From assembly GCA_001662425.1 (NCBI GenBank), contig BDDC01000233.1:1-64000 (forward strand): DNA of 64,000 bases, given 5' to 3'. Origin of the DNA: Chlamydomonas sphaeroides (lineage: Eukaryota; Chlorophyta; Chlorophyceae; Chlamydomonadales; Chlamydomonadaceae). The position numbers and the translations under genes were made by a program. Shown here piece after piece: positions 43,323 to 54,300 of the stretch. Below the pieces are notes generated by a model. It had not been told where the DNA came from. It did no database searches and worked only from the letters and a program-made list of their open reading frames with translations. The number at the start of each line of letters is the position of its first letter. Positions within the stretch are counted from its first letter, which is position 1.

Positions 43323-46300
43323 TCACTCGGAGATGTCGGTGGCCTCCGCCGAGTCGCTGCCCTCCTGCTCCTGCGTGCAAGGCCAGGTCGGCCCTCGTGT
43401 CTAAGTCAACAGTGTCAGCAGAACCTACACAGCCGAAACGTGGATGCATCTAAACAAGCAACATCAGATACGCGGGCCGGGCCGGGTCGGGGTGCGGGTT
43501 GAGCGAGCTGTGCAGCGGGGTGCGGGTGCAGAGGCTGGGGGTCGCCGCAGGGACACCAACTCACAGGGCCAGGCGCCCCACGCACCGGCCGCTTGGTCTG
43601 CTCCTCGAAGCTGGGCCAGTTCATGTTGACCAGCAGCGCCTGCGGGGCGAGGGCCGGCCGGGGCGGGTGAGTGCTGCGGGAGTAGCGGGTCTGGCCGGCC
43701 AGGAGGCTTTCGGAAGTGAGCGAGCTGGAAGGCAAGTGAGCCTGCATCACAGCCGCCAGGAGGCTGCCGCAGCTGGACTGGAGCGCTCAGTCGCGAGGGC
43801 GCTGCGCGGGCTCGCCCTCCCCGCCCCCGCCCTGCCTGGTGCAGCACGGTCTTCTCCGTGGCGTCGTGGAACGGCTCCACCACGGTCGCCCGCCACGTCT
43901 TCTCCTGCGGGCCGGAGGGGAACGCGGCGTCGGGTCACCGTCACCCTGGCGGGGGAGGCCAGCGTGTCCACTGCGCAGAGTCCTCCCGTACCAGCCTGCA
44001 GCCGCCCACACCCCAGCCCGCTCCTGCCACCAGCGCAAGCCCAACCCCCAGCCCGCTCGGTCCTCACGCACGACCCCCTGGGCGCCCCGCCTCTTGCCTT
44101 GGCGTCCGCCACAACGCGCAGCACGCCGCGCGACACCACGTGCACCACGCCGCCCACGTCCATCATGACGGCGCCGCGCTCGGGCTCGTTGGGGATGCCG
44201 CGCAGGCCGCCGAACGCAGTCACCACGCGCACCTGGACAGCGCGGTGGGACAGCGCACACGGGGCGGCGGCTGGGTTGCAGGGGCTTGCGGGCGTGGCAG
44301 GACCACTGTGCACAGTGCTTGGCTCGACGTTACAGAGGCGAGGTGGGGAGCGTGAGGGGTGAGGGAGGGGCGCCGCGCCGCCGATGGCGTAGCGAGTGCG
44401 CGGGGCCAGCGAGTGCGCGCCGCCGCTCGACAGCTCAGCGTTGAGCGGCGTTGGTTTGCGGCTGGCCGCGGCCGCCGCCCTACCGTGAAGCCCCTGATGG
44501 TGAAGACGTACTCGTACATGGCGCCCTACCGTAAGGCCCCTGATGGTGAAGACGTACTCGTACATGGCGCCCTACCGTGAGGCCCCTGATGGTGAAGACG
44601 TNNNNNNNNNNNNNNNNNNNNNNNNNNNNNNNNNNNNNNNNNNNNNNNNNNNNNNNNNNNNNNNNNNNNNNNNNNNNNNNNNNNNNNNNNNNNNNNNNNN
44701 NNNNNNNNNNNNNNNNNNNNNNNNNNNNNNNNNNNNNNNNNNNNNNNNNNNNNNNNNNNNNNNNNNNNNNNNNNNNNNNNNNNNNNNNNNNNNNNNNNNN
44801 NNNNNNNNNNNNNNNNNNNNNNNNNNNNNNNNNNNNNNNNNNNNNNNNNNNNNNNNNNNNNNNNNNNNNNNNNNNNNNNNNNNNNNNNNNNNNNNNNNNN
44901 NNNNNNNNNNNNNNNNNNNNNNNNNNNNNNNNNNNNNNNNNNNNNNNNNNNNNNNNNNNNNNNNNNNNNNNNNNNNNNNNNNNNNNNNNNNNNNNNNNNN
45001 NNNNNNNNNNNNTCCTGATGGTGAAGATGTACTCGTACATGGCGCCCTACCGTGAGGCCCCTGATGGTGAAGACGTTCTCGTACATGGCGCCCTACCGTG
45101 AGGCCCCTGATGGTGAAGACGTTCTCGTACATGGCGCCCTACCGTGAGGCCCCTGATGGTGAAGACGTACTCGTACATGGCGCCCTACCGTGAGGCCCCT
45201 GATGGTGAAGACGTACTCGTACATGGCGCCCTTCCACTCGTCCTTGCTGGCGGGCCGCAGGTCTGACCGGCGGCAGCGGGCGGACGCGGCGGCAGCACCA
45301 GTCAAGCGGGCATCTCGGCAAGGGGCCGGCACGCCTGCTCTTGGCGGTTGTGCATGCAGCGCGCCCCGCGCGGCCTCTATCTCACCGTGGGCCTTCATGA
45401 AGGCGTTCCAGAACGCGCCCATGTTGTTTTCGCGGAACTGGCGGGGGCGGGGCAGGGCCGCGGCAGGCGAGGCTGGACACGTGGGCCTAGGGCAGCACAT
45501 GCGCCCGAGCGACGCCCGCAACGGCACCCCCACCCGCACCATGAGCGGCGTGAGGACGCCCGTCAGCACCACGCTGCGCCCCGCGTAGCCGCGCTTCAGG
45601 TCGTCGGCCGTGAAGTGGCGGGCCATGTAGGTCAGCACGCCGCAGCAGGCGGCGGCGGCGTCTGAGGGGGCCAGCGAGCGGGAGGAGCGCAGGGGGCGTC
45701 GGGGCCAGAAAGGCTCCTAGCGCCGAGAGCCGGCTGGGGCAGAGAGCCGCTGGGGCACAGGGAGTTGCGGTGCTGAGGGCCGCGTCAGCCAACAGCCAGG
45801 GGAGTAGGGCGGAGTTGCGGTGACGGGCAGCGCCGCGACTGCGCACCCGTGAAGTGCGCCACGCCGAGAGAGCACTTGGGCGGCGCGCGCGCCAAGGGGG
45901 AGCCGATGGCTGCAGCCGCGGCGGCCGCAACCGCGGACAGCCCCGCTGCGGGCGCGGCCGACGGCCCCGCCGCGGACGGCCCCGCGGCGGCTTGCGGCGC
46001 CGCGGCAAGCGCTGCGGGCGCGGCTTGCGGTGCCGCGGCGGGCGCGGCGGACGGCGCCGCGGCGGGCGCGGCGGACGGCGCCGCGGCGGGCGAGGCCCCG
46101 GGCGCGGCGGTGGACTTGCGCGCCTGCGGCTTCGCGGGCGACTTGGCCGGCGTGGGCTGCGGCGGTGTGTGTGCTGGAGTCAAGCGGGCGCTTTCGGGGC
46201 TTTGGCTTAATAAAGGAACACGGCGGGCCCCGTCACTGGTCCTGTATCCGTGTGGCGGGCTGCCATGGTGGGACGCACAGCGGACGTAGTGGGCGGCCAG

Positions 46301-46965
46301 AGCGGCTTACCTTTTGGGCCGACGCGGGAGCGGACGCCGGCGTCTTCGCCGCTGCAGGTGTCGCCTTCTTGCGCGCAGCCTTGGCGGCGGGGGAGGGCTT
46401 GACCTTGGTGGCCGTCGTCTTGCGGAGGGCCAGTGGGGAGCCCGTAGCACCCGCGCTGGCTCGTGTCGTGCGGCCCGCCGGCTGGCCCTCGGCTAGCTTG
46501 GCGCCGGCGCTGGTGGGCGCCTTGGGCGCTGCAGACTTGGCGGGCGCCTTTGCCGGGGGCGACTTGGCACCGGTCTGCGTAGCGGCCGGCTTTCTGGCGG
46601 ACCTGGCGGGCGCCTTTGCCGCGGGCGACTTGGCTGGGGCCGGGGGCGCTGACTTGCGTGACCTAGTCGCGCCGTCCTCCTTGACCAGGTGCTTCTTGAG
46701 CTCGGCTGTCTCGGGTGAGGGGTGCACGGGGTCAGGCGGTGGCGGTGCAGCTGCCGCTACCGTTCAAACAGCCTCTCAGGACAGCAGGGACCGCGCCAGA
46801 GGCCTCACCAGCGGACATGGTCTCACTGTCGCCATCCTCGTAGGTCACATTGTAGCACTGCGGCTTGGCGCGAGGGCCGAGATATTTGGCAACCCCCTTG
46901 AACCAGGCTAGTGCGCCGTCGTCGCCCACGAATTGCTTCCTGACTGTGCAGCCATCGTGCTCCAT
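43323..46965 (-). CDS. Tudor-like domain protein with histone H1-like linker and unrecognised C-terminal domain
   Basis: 473 aa. Exons (minus order): 46809-46965, 46311-46705, 45847-46156, 45534-45661, 45386-45437, 45189-45262, 44098-44232, 43836-43904, 43586-43639, 43323-43370. Residues 1 to about 60 look like a Tudor/chromo-barrel module: WFKGVAKYLGP, YNVTYEDGDSE, then AELKKHL. A long Lys/Ala/Pro-rich region follows, with repeated PAKSPA/KAPAKS motifs as in linker histone tails. The C-terminal 200 residues form a compact, ordered-looking domain with GVLTYMARHFTADDLKRGYA, MGAFWNAFMKAHG, KGAMYEYVFTIRGLT, GAVMMDVGGVVHVVSRGVL, WRATVVEPFHDATEKTVLH and VNMNWPSFEEQTKRP. I do not recognise it. The tail EGSDSAEATDISE is acidic. 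A nuclear, chromatin-associated role is inferred only from the first two parts. Introns 7 and 8 have GC donors. The end of exon 6 is amplified as a 46-bp array. Confidence 0.65.
44477..45232 (-). repeat. 46-bp minisatellite containing an exon end and its splice donor
   Basis: Units begin at 44477, 44523, 44569, then after the gap at 45044, 45090, 45136 and 45182, with a partial unit at 45013-45043; the period is 46 bases. On the minus strand each unit carries MYEYVFTIRGLT coding sequence followed by the donor GTAGGG. Only the last unit (45182 on) is continuous with the rest of exon 6, so the others lie in intron 6. 46 is not a multiple of 3, so the array cannot simply extend the reading frame. 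Confidence 0.95.
44602..45012. other. Assembly gap inside the 46-bp array
   Basis: 411 undetermined bases. The distance between flanking unit starts (475) is not a multiple of 46, so the gap size is only an estimate. Confidence 1.
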
Positions 46966-47521
46966 TCTAGAGCACGCGTCCGCCTGTCGCTGCGATAAGA
47001 GCTAGACGAGGTCAACGGTGACCTGAGGAGGCAGCCGCGTGCGAATTACGGGGAGGCGCGGCAAAAGTTGACCAAAATTTGGTTCTCAAAACTCGAGGCG
47101 GGTTGAGGATCTTTAGTAGTGCAATGTTGTAAATGACAAAGTAGCACTGCGGTCTTGGGCAAGCACGACAGCTGAGTGAAGCTTTCGAGGTTTCGTGTCT
47201 CCCCTTCAATCTCAGTCCTTTGCGCTCAGCCCGCCCGCCCCCGTGCGCGCAGCCTAGCCCCTGCGGTTTGCAAAGCACAGCCCGCCGTGCCTTTACTAGA
47301 GCTGGCCCTGCTTGTGGGCCAGGGCTGACGGGGTGCGGGTAGGAGTTAGGGCCCGCCGCGGCAGCCGGTAAAAGCGGGGTCGGGGGTGGGGGGATGCCGG
47401 GTACCGAGCCACCGATAGCACGACTGATCAAATAACGCCCCGATACGGTGGTATCTATAAGTGACAGTGCACAATCCCTACACTGCAAACGCCGCGAACG
47501 TTCTTCTCAAGCGCGGCAAAA
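46966..47521. other. Divergent promoter region (Tudor-like / thioredoxin)
   Basis: 556 bases between two divergent start codons. No distinct element recognised. Confidence 0.5.
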
Positions 47522-49705
47522 ATGCTTGCATTAGGGCGGCGCCCTCTATGCGCAGCGCAGCGCGGCAAACAGCAACGTTCAGCGAGCATTGCTTGCGTCA
47601 AACCCAGCCGCGCCACGCGGCTGTCAGTCCGCGCAGATGGCCTGCTTGAGAACGCGGTGTCTGCAGCTGTCGGAGCTGACATCACAGGCTCTGCTTCCAG
47701 CGTTTCTAGCGTCGCAAGCGTCTCTATGGACGGCGACGTCAAAGTCCCTTGGCACAAGAAGCCATGCAGTGAGTGGGCCGTTGTGCGGCACAGCGTGACT
47801 TATGCTGCCAGCGCACTGGCTGCCGGTCGCAGTATGCCTCGGCAGAACTAGCGCGCGTTCCCAGCCCACGACGCCGACACCCGCTATCAGGCGTTTCAAA
47901 CTGGCTGCGCGTCACGCGTCTGCTCACGGCCAGCCGTGTCCAGCAGCACCCCACAGCCACCCCACGCCAGGCATCGGACCGCTCCATTGTTTCTTCCTCA
48001 CGCCCACGCCGCAGCCTTCAAGGACGTCACCAGCGTGGCTGAGCTGGAGGCTGCCGTGTCGCCCGCCAACAACGGCGGCCGCCTCACCATGGTGGACTTC
48101 TACGCCGGCAAGTCGGCGCCGGGACGCGGCAGCCAAGGGGGCCGCACGGGGATACGCTAGCGCCCTCTGCAGGCCTTGTCAGGACTGGCCTGCCCGGCTG
48201 GCCTGCCCGGCCGTCAGCGACCTCAACCGCAAAGGGCCCGGCAATCCTCACCCTGCGCTGCCGCGACGTCGCTCCCCCTCCCCGTCCCCTCCGCGCGCTT
48301 AGGCCCTCCGTTCCATACCCGTGATGGGCTCGAGCCGTCGCGCCCATACTGCGCCAGGCTGTGCCCTGCGCTCTGTGCCCCGTCCGCCACCGTTCTCCCT
48401 ACGCCGCGGCTGCTGCGGCACTGCCGTGCCCACCCTCGCCCCGCCCGCCCGCCCGCCCGCCCGCCCCTCCACGCACACTCAACTGCGCAGGCTGGTGCGC
48501 CAGCTGCAAGAGCTCCTTCCCCGCGCTCTGCCGCATCCCCACCAACGAGTTCCTGGCAAAGCACTTTCAGTTCGTCAAGTGCAACATCGAGGTGCGCCGG
48601 CGGGCGGGGCGGGGCGGCCGATGATGATGGCGAGGTTACGTCATTGGCAGACCAGTGTATGTGTGCGGGGATGCTTATGCATACCTGATGCGTGCGCCCA
48701 GCACAAGCACCGCCGGTAGCTGACGATGCCGCCTCTCCGCCCCCGCCTGCTGGCCGGTCAGGAGGGGGACCTGGCGTCGTACATCAAGAAGAAGGGCGTG
48801 CGTGGCATTCCGCACGTGAGAATGAGGGCCGCCGCCGGGCGGGGCGGGGCCCGGGTCGGCAGCGAAGCGCGGCCATGGGCCATCCCTGAGGCGGCCGTCG
48901 CTGGCCTAGGCGGGGTCCGAGGCGCGTTGCGGCGGGCAGCAAGTTCAGGCCGTAGCCCATGGCTGGCCGGGTCGAGCCCCTGCGCCGCCCAACCCCTGCA
49001 GCTCCCTTCCTCCCACCCAGCTCTCCTGGCACGGCCGTCCACCCGTGCGCCCCTCTATGCTCACACCCCACCCCCACCCTCTCGCGCCGCCTTTTCCCCC
49101 ACCCACTCACGCCGGCCCCGCTCTCGCGCCGGAGCTGGCACACGAGCTTGCCTGTCCCGCGGTCGTCACAATGTTCTCCCCCCGGGTCTCAACCGCAGGT
49201 GCTGATCTTCGACATAGACGGCTCCAACCTCATCGGCATGGGCGCCTCCTTCAAGAAGCTGGAGGTGGGAGGGCGGCAGAAGAGCCCGAGCACCCTGGGA
49301 TTGGGCGGGGGCCGCTACTGAGGCGGCTCCGGACGCACGGACCCCCCTGCACTGCGCTGGGCTGGAACGTGGGAGGCGGCGGCATGCTCGCTCCTGCTGA
49401 CATGGTCTTGCACCCCCGCCCCCTGCCCCGCCCTGCGTGTCGCGATGTGGGCAGGTGCTGCGGAAGAACCTCGACTTCATCGTGAGTGGCGCAGCTGGGC
49501 AGCTGGCAGGAAGCTGCAGGGCGCAGCTGGCAAGAAGCTGGGGGCCGCAGCTGGAAGGCTGAAGTGTTAACCGGCTGGCGCAGCTGGGAGGGCATGCTCC
49601 GCCCAATAGCGCGCTCGCTCCCTGCCCATGCAGGCCAAGGCCAACGAGGCGGGCGGCGCCAAGGACTTCGTGCTGGACCCCAACGGCTTCGTCGTCGACA
49701 GGTAG
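47522..49705 (+). CDS. Atypical thioredoxin, ACHT-like, probably plastid-targeted
   Basis: Redox protein of 219 aa. Exons: 47522-47768, 48015-48107, 48491-48591, 48762-48815, 49199-49264, 49455-49481, 49634-49705. The first 70 residues are rich in Arg, Ser and Ala with few acids, as in chloroplast transit peptides. The thioredoxin fold follows: TMVDFYAGWCASCKSSFPAL with active-site Cys-Ala-Ser-Cys at about 116-119 instead of Cys-Gly-Pro-Cys, then FQFVKCNIE, KKGVRGIPH (the cis-Pro loop), and VLIFDIDGSNLIGMGAS. Cys-x-Ser-Cys with a further Cys eight residues on (PALCR) is typical of the atypical Cys/His-rich thioredoxins of chloroplasts. Intron 2 appears to use a GC donor (CCG|GCAAGT at 48108), required to keep FYAGWC in frame. 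Intron 6 contains short tandem repeats. Location is inferred from composition only. Confidence 0.88.
49488..49595 (+). repeat. Short tandem GCAGCTGG repeats in thioredoxin intron 6
   Basis: Directly after the exon 6 donor, the motif CGCAGCTGG with AAGCTG spacers recurs at least four times within about 100 bases. Irregular purine-rich minisatellite. Confidence 0.7.
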
Positions 49706-51310
49706 TCGTCGTACGCGTACGACAAATTGTACGGCAGGTCAACGGGGGGCAGTCCGTCGTGCGCGAGGCGTGCGGACGCTTGCTCGGCCGCACCATTGTA
49801 CGGTAGGAGCAGAGACGGCTGCAGGGCAGCCGCGATTGTTGTTGATGGCGGCTTGCAGTAGTCCGGGGCATAGCTTCCGGACGGTTGTACACTGGCGGTT
49901 GGAGGTTCGGAACGGCCGTGCGAATGTCGTGGGGTGTGCCTCCGAACTTGAAAGCGATCAAGGCCTTGCTTTGTGCAGTGCCTGCATTGCGGGGCGCGGG
50001 CTGCGGAGCGGCGGCTTGAGGTATTCTTTGCTGTCGGGCCCAGTGGCGGCGGATGCGTGTTGACCCGCTTCGAGCGCCCGCACGGGGCTCTGCCAGGCGG
50101 GGGCGCTGCGCTGATGCGTGCGGGCCCTGGCCGGAGGCCCCGCGCAATAATAGAAGAGATTGCCGCAGTCGGCATGACAAGCCGGACATGTATCTTACTG
50201 CGCTAATAAATAAAGCATGCATGGCTGAGTGCTGTGGGCTCGCATGCGTGTGTGGTGTAGCCGCTGCCAGGAGCCAGCTGGCGCGTTGGGTGGGGAAGGC
50301 AGGGCGGTGCGGGGTGCGGTGCGGGGGTGCGGCCCGCATGTAAGAGAGCAGGGCGTCGCGGCGTGGCTGCCCTCCCCCCTTCGCCGCGTCTCGAGTCACA
50401 GGGACCCGAGGCGTGCCGGCCTGTAGTACAGTTGGCAGCGGCAGAGGGGAGGCCTCCTGGGTGGCGAGCACCCCATGCAGCCTTCGTTCTCACAGGCAAC
50501 CTGCCCTCTCTGCACATGGGGTGTCAGGAGGAACCAGCGTGGAAGTCAGGGTAGGGTGCTGGCATCCGTCCCATGACTGTGGGTAGTGGAGTCGTACGGG
50601 CAGCGTCACGGGGCGTATCGCACCGTAGGCACCTAGAGCGGACGGAGCAGGACGCACGCAGCAGAGGCCGTCCCTCATAGCTTACAACACCACCATGCGC
50701 CGGCCACAGCAGCACAGCTGGTGGCCACAGCTGGTGCCGGCGCCTGCGGCCCGACTTCATGCGCTCGGCTCCCGGCCTCGACGGCGCAGCCCGGCGGAGC
50801 CTGCGCCGCCGAGAGCGCCAGAAGCCCTCCCATGACCTCCACCGGTACCACACCTAGCCTACACAAGCCAAAACACGGAGCACAGCACTGCTGGCACGAA
50901 CCCACGGAGCGGCAGCAGCAGCGCAACACAAACAGCCCTGCCCGCGCCCCCCTGCACTACCGGGCGAGGGCCCGCATGCACGTGCAAGGCGGCCACGCCA
51001 GCGCCCCCGCCATGGAGCCTACACCGCCCACCTCAAGCTTTCGGCGGCACCCACCAACCCACACCGCCGCCTGCCGCAGCCATGGCCGCCGACGTGCCAC
51101 CCATCGCAGCCTTGCTTGCTCTCGCGCTCTCTCGTTCTAACAGCCGCCAGCGAATAACCTGCCCTGTGCTCCGTCCCCGCCTGGCCTTGCCGCAGCCCAG
51201 CCCCTACCCTGCCCTACCCCACCCTGCCCAGCCCCAACGAAAGCCGTTCCTGCCTCTCACAAGGCCCATCCGAGCACGCCACAGGCGAAGCCCGCGCTCA
51301 GCCCCTCGCA
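49706..51310. other. Convergent intergenic region
   Basis: 1.6 kb between thioredoxin (+) and the HAT-repeat gene (-). AATAAATAAA near 50205-50215 and TGTAA near 50340 are possible plus-strand poly(A) signals. TTACA at 50682-50686 could serve the minus-strand gene. No coding region supported. Confidence 0.5.
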
Positions 51311-54300
51311 CTACTCATCAGGGTCCTCCTCCGGCGCGGGCCGCCTCACCAAGTCCAGCGACGGCACTCCCACCGGCCCCTCCTCGTAGTAGTCATCCTC
51401 GGCGGCGGCGGGCGAGGCGCCGCCCGACCGGCCCAGCCCCAGGCGGCGGCGCGGCAGCGCCGCTGTGATCGACGCCAGCTGGTCCTCCTCCTCCTCGTCC
51501 GTTTCCAGCTCCTCCTCCTCGCCCTCGCCCTCCCCGAGCTCGTCCTCCTCATCGGACTCGCCGTAGCGCTCGCCCTCGCCCAGGCCGGCGCCCGCCGCCG
51601 CCGCCGCCGCACGCACGGCCGCCGCGTGTTGTGCCACAAGCTTCCGCGTCGCCAGCTGCTGCAGGCGCAGCGACTGCAGCGCCAGCATCTGCGGGCCGCG
51701 GGGGTCGGGTTGGGTTGGGTTCTCAAATACCAAAGTGTGCTTATCAAAGGCTTCCTGACGCTTCCATAGAGGTCTTCTAATTGCCGGCCTGAGACCCTCC
51801 GCTTGCAGAGCCAGCATCTGCTTGGGACACGAGCGGGCAGCACGAGCACGGCGGTGCCGCCCCGCTGCTCCCGGACACGGCTGCACGCCCGCATGCTCAC
51901 AGCAGCGCCCCAACGCGGCGCCGCAGCACGGCAGGGAGGACCCCAACGCCACCCACAGCGCCCTTGCAGCCCCGCACCTGCTGGCTCTCGGCCGACGCCC
52001 ACTTGCGGCCCTGGCCCGCCTCGCCGTGGCCCGTGGTCTTGCCGGGCACCTTGTCCGGCACCCAGCCCAGCTCCCGCCGCCGCGCGCGCGCGCGCCGCAC
52101 CAGCTCCTGCTGCTCCGGGCTCCGGCTGGCCTCCACGTACGCGCGCCAGGCCTCGCTGCCCCAGTAGCCCTGCGCCTTCATGCGCTTAAGGCGGCGCAGA
52201 GCGCCCACCTGGCGCACCAGGTTGGCCGCCATCTCGCGCTCGCCAAGCGCCCGCAGCACGGCGGCGCGCTCGGCGGTGGCGTCCACGTCAAAGGCGCCCG
52301 CCGCCTGCTGCGCGCGGCGTACCACGGCCAGCGCCTCGGGGAAGTTGCCCTCCAGGCGCTCGATCTGGGGCGGGGTGGGGCGGAGTGGCAGCAGGTTGCA
52401 GGGCTGCTCAGGGGACGATGCGCGAGGGAGTGGAGGGCGAAGGGCGGAGGAAAGGACCGCGCCGGGGGGGGGGGGCCAGCCGAGCAAGCCCCCAGGACGC
52501 GAGCTGCGCTGCGCATCCACGAGACCCGCGTCGCTGCGAGCAGCTGCTCTAGCCGCGCAGCTACTCGGCGCGGAGTGGCAAGAGTCTGCCTGCGCCCAGC
52601 GCGCCCTACGGCGCCCTCCCATCCATTGCGCCCGCGGCCCCTGCTGACTGACCCTCTCAGGGACCGCCCTCTCCCCGGAGCTGCACAACTATGTCCCACC
52701 CAGCTGCCCACCGTCCCTTGGCTCCTCGGCCAGCACATAGCCCGCGTGCGTCCACGCTGTCAGGCGCGATGTCGCCCCTCTACAAGCACCCGGAGCTCCT
52801 TCGGCTAGCGCCGCGCCCTCATGCCATCCGCCTATGCCAACGCACGCGTCATCACTCATCAGCTCATCCTGCCACGTCACCTCTCACTCTCCCAGCCGCC
52901 CCTGGTCCCACCATGTACACGACCAGCAGCTATCATACAGCTTAGGTCATGATACGGTACGTCATGATCCTTCCGCATCACGCAATGCGACAGGCACGCT
53001 GTCTGCCCGCCCCCGGCCCCACCTTTGACAGCACCACCAGCAGCTTGGCTGAGCGCGGGTGCGACTGCAGGCCGCCCTCCACAAGCTGCCGCGCCAGGCC
53101 CGTGTTGCCCAGGTCCGCCTCCAGGGAGGCCCAGTCCGCCCGGTTGGTGACGCCCATGCCAGGGGAGGCTGAGTCCACGCGGAGCGCCCTGCAAAGATGC
53201 ACAAGGCCATGACCCACATCAAGCACCAAGCGAATAGAACGGGCGATGGCAGGTGATACCCTGCTGCGCGCTGGCGCAGTACCCTTGCATGATGCAGGCT
53301 GCTGCTTCATTGACGTTTAGCACCAGCAACACCCAGTTCGGAAATCAGCCGGCACGCTAGTCGTTAGGGGCAGCCCAAAGATGTTGACAGGCAGCAGGCC
53401 CGCAGTGCACCCGACTGCAGCCGCGCCACCTCCCACCCCCTAACAACGCTAGTGTACACATCGCAATTGCCAGACCCGGCTTGACGTAAACGTGCTTGCG
53501 CATGCCTTACGCCGCACGGAACCTCCCGCACCTGTCGTACAGCTCAGCGGCCTCCCGGTACGAGCCCTCCTCCGCCTCAAAGCGCGCGTAGTACTGCGGC
53601 CAAGGCGTAATATGAAAGGGCTGGTTAGGGCACCGGCACCTACATACGCACTCACTGGGAGACGGCTACGGACGACACAGCCCTCCACCAATGCACAACA
53701 CCGCCCTCTGCCCACCCCAGCGTCCCAGCCCGGCCCCCGCTCGTCCGCTCCCAGCCCGCCCTCGCTCACGTTCATAATGCGCGTGTTGAGAGGATGCAGG
53801 TCAATGGCGCGCTCAAACAGCAGCCGCGCGCGCAGGCGGTCGCCGCTGGCCGCCTCCACGCGCGGCCACACCATGAACAGCGCGCGGTCCGCGCGGTCCA
53901 GGGCGTAGGCCCGGGTGCAGTACACCTTGGCCAGCTCTGGCAGGCAGGGCGGTGGTAGGGTTGCCATGGGGCAGGGGGCAGGCGTCACTAAGCATGCGGT
54001 ACCGTGCAAGGGGCGCAGCGAAGGTGCAGGGGCACAGGTTCGCTCGGGCGCAGTACACTTTGGCCAGCCAGGGTTGGCATGGGGCAGGCAGCAGGCGAGA
54101 GGGCGGCGGTCAGGGCCCGCCGCCCCACACGCGCCGCTGCCTCGCAGCCCTTGCCACTGCCCCTCACCCTCGCCTCCACCGCAGACTGCCGTCTTGCCTC
54201 CGGCGCAAACCCGGGCCCGTCCCCATCGTGTCCTGGCCACGTGCCTCCCATCCACGCCCATGACCCGACTCGGCGGCCTCGCGCCAGACGCACCCATGTT

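Noticed and set aside
44477..45232. CRISPR-like array
   Set aside because: Units are adjacent with no variable spacers, and the unit is an exon edge of a eukaryotic gene.
46030..46911. 293-aa plus-strand open frame opposite the Tudor-like gene
   Set aside because: Antisense shadow of the Lys/Ala/Pro-rich exons; the minus strand has consistent splice phases and the YEDGD motif.
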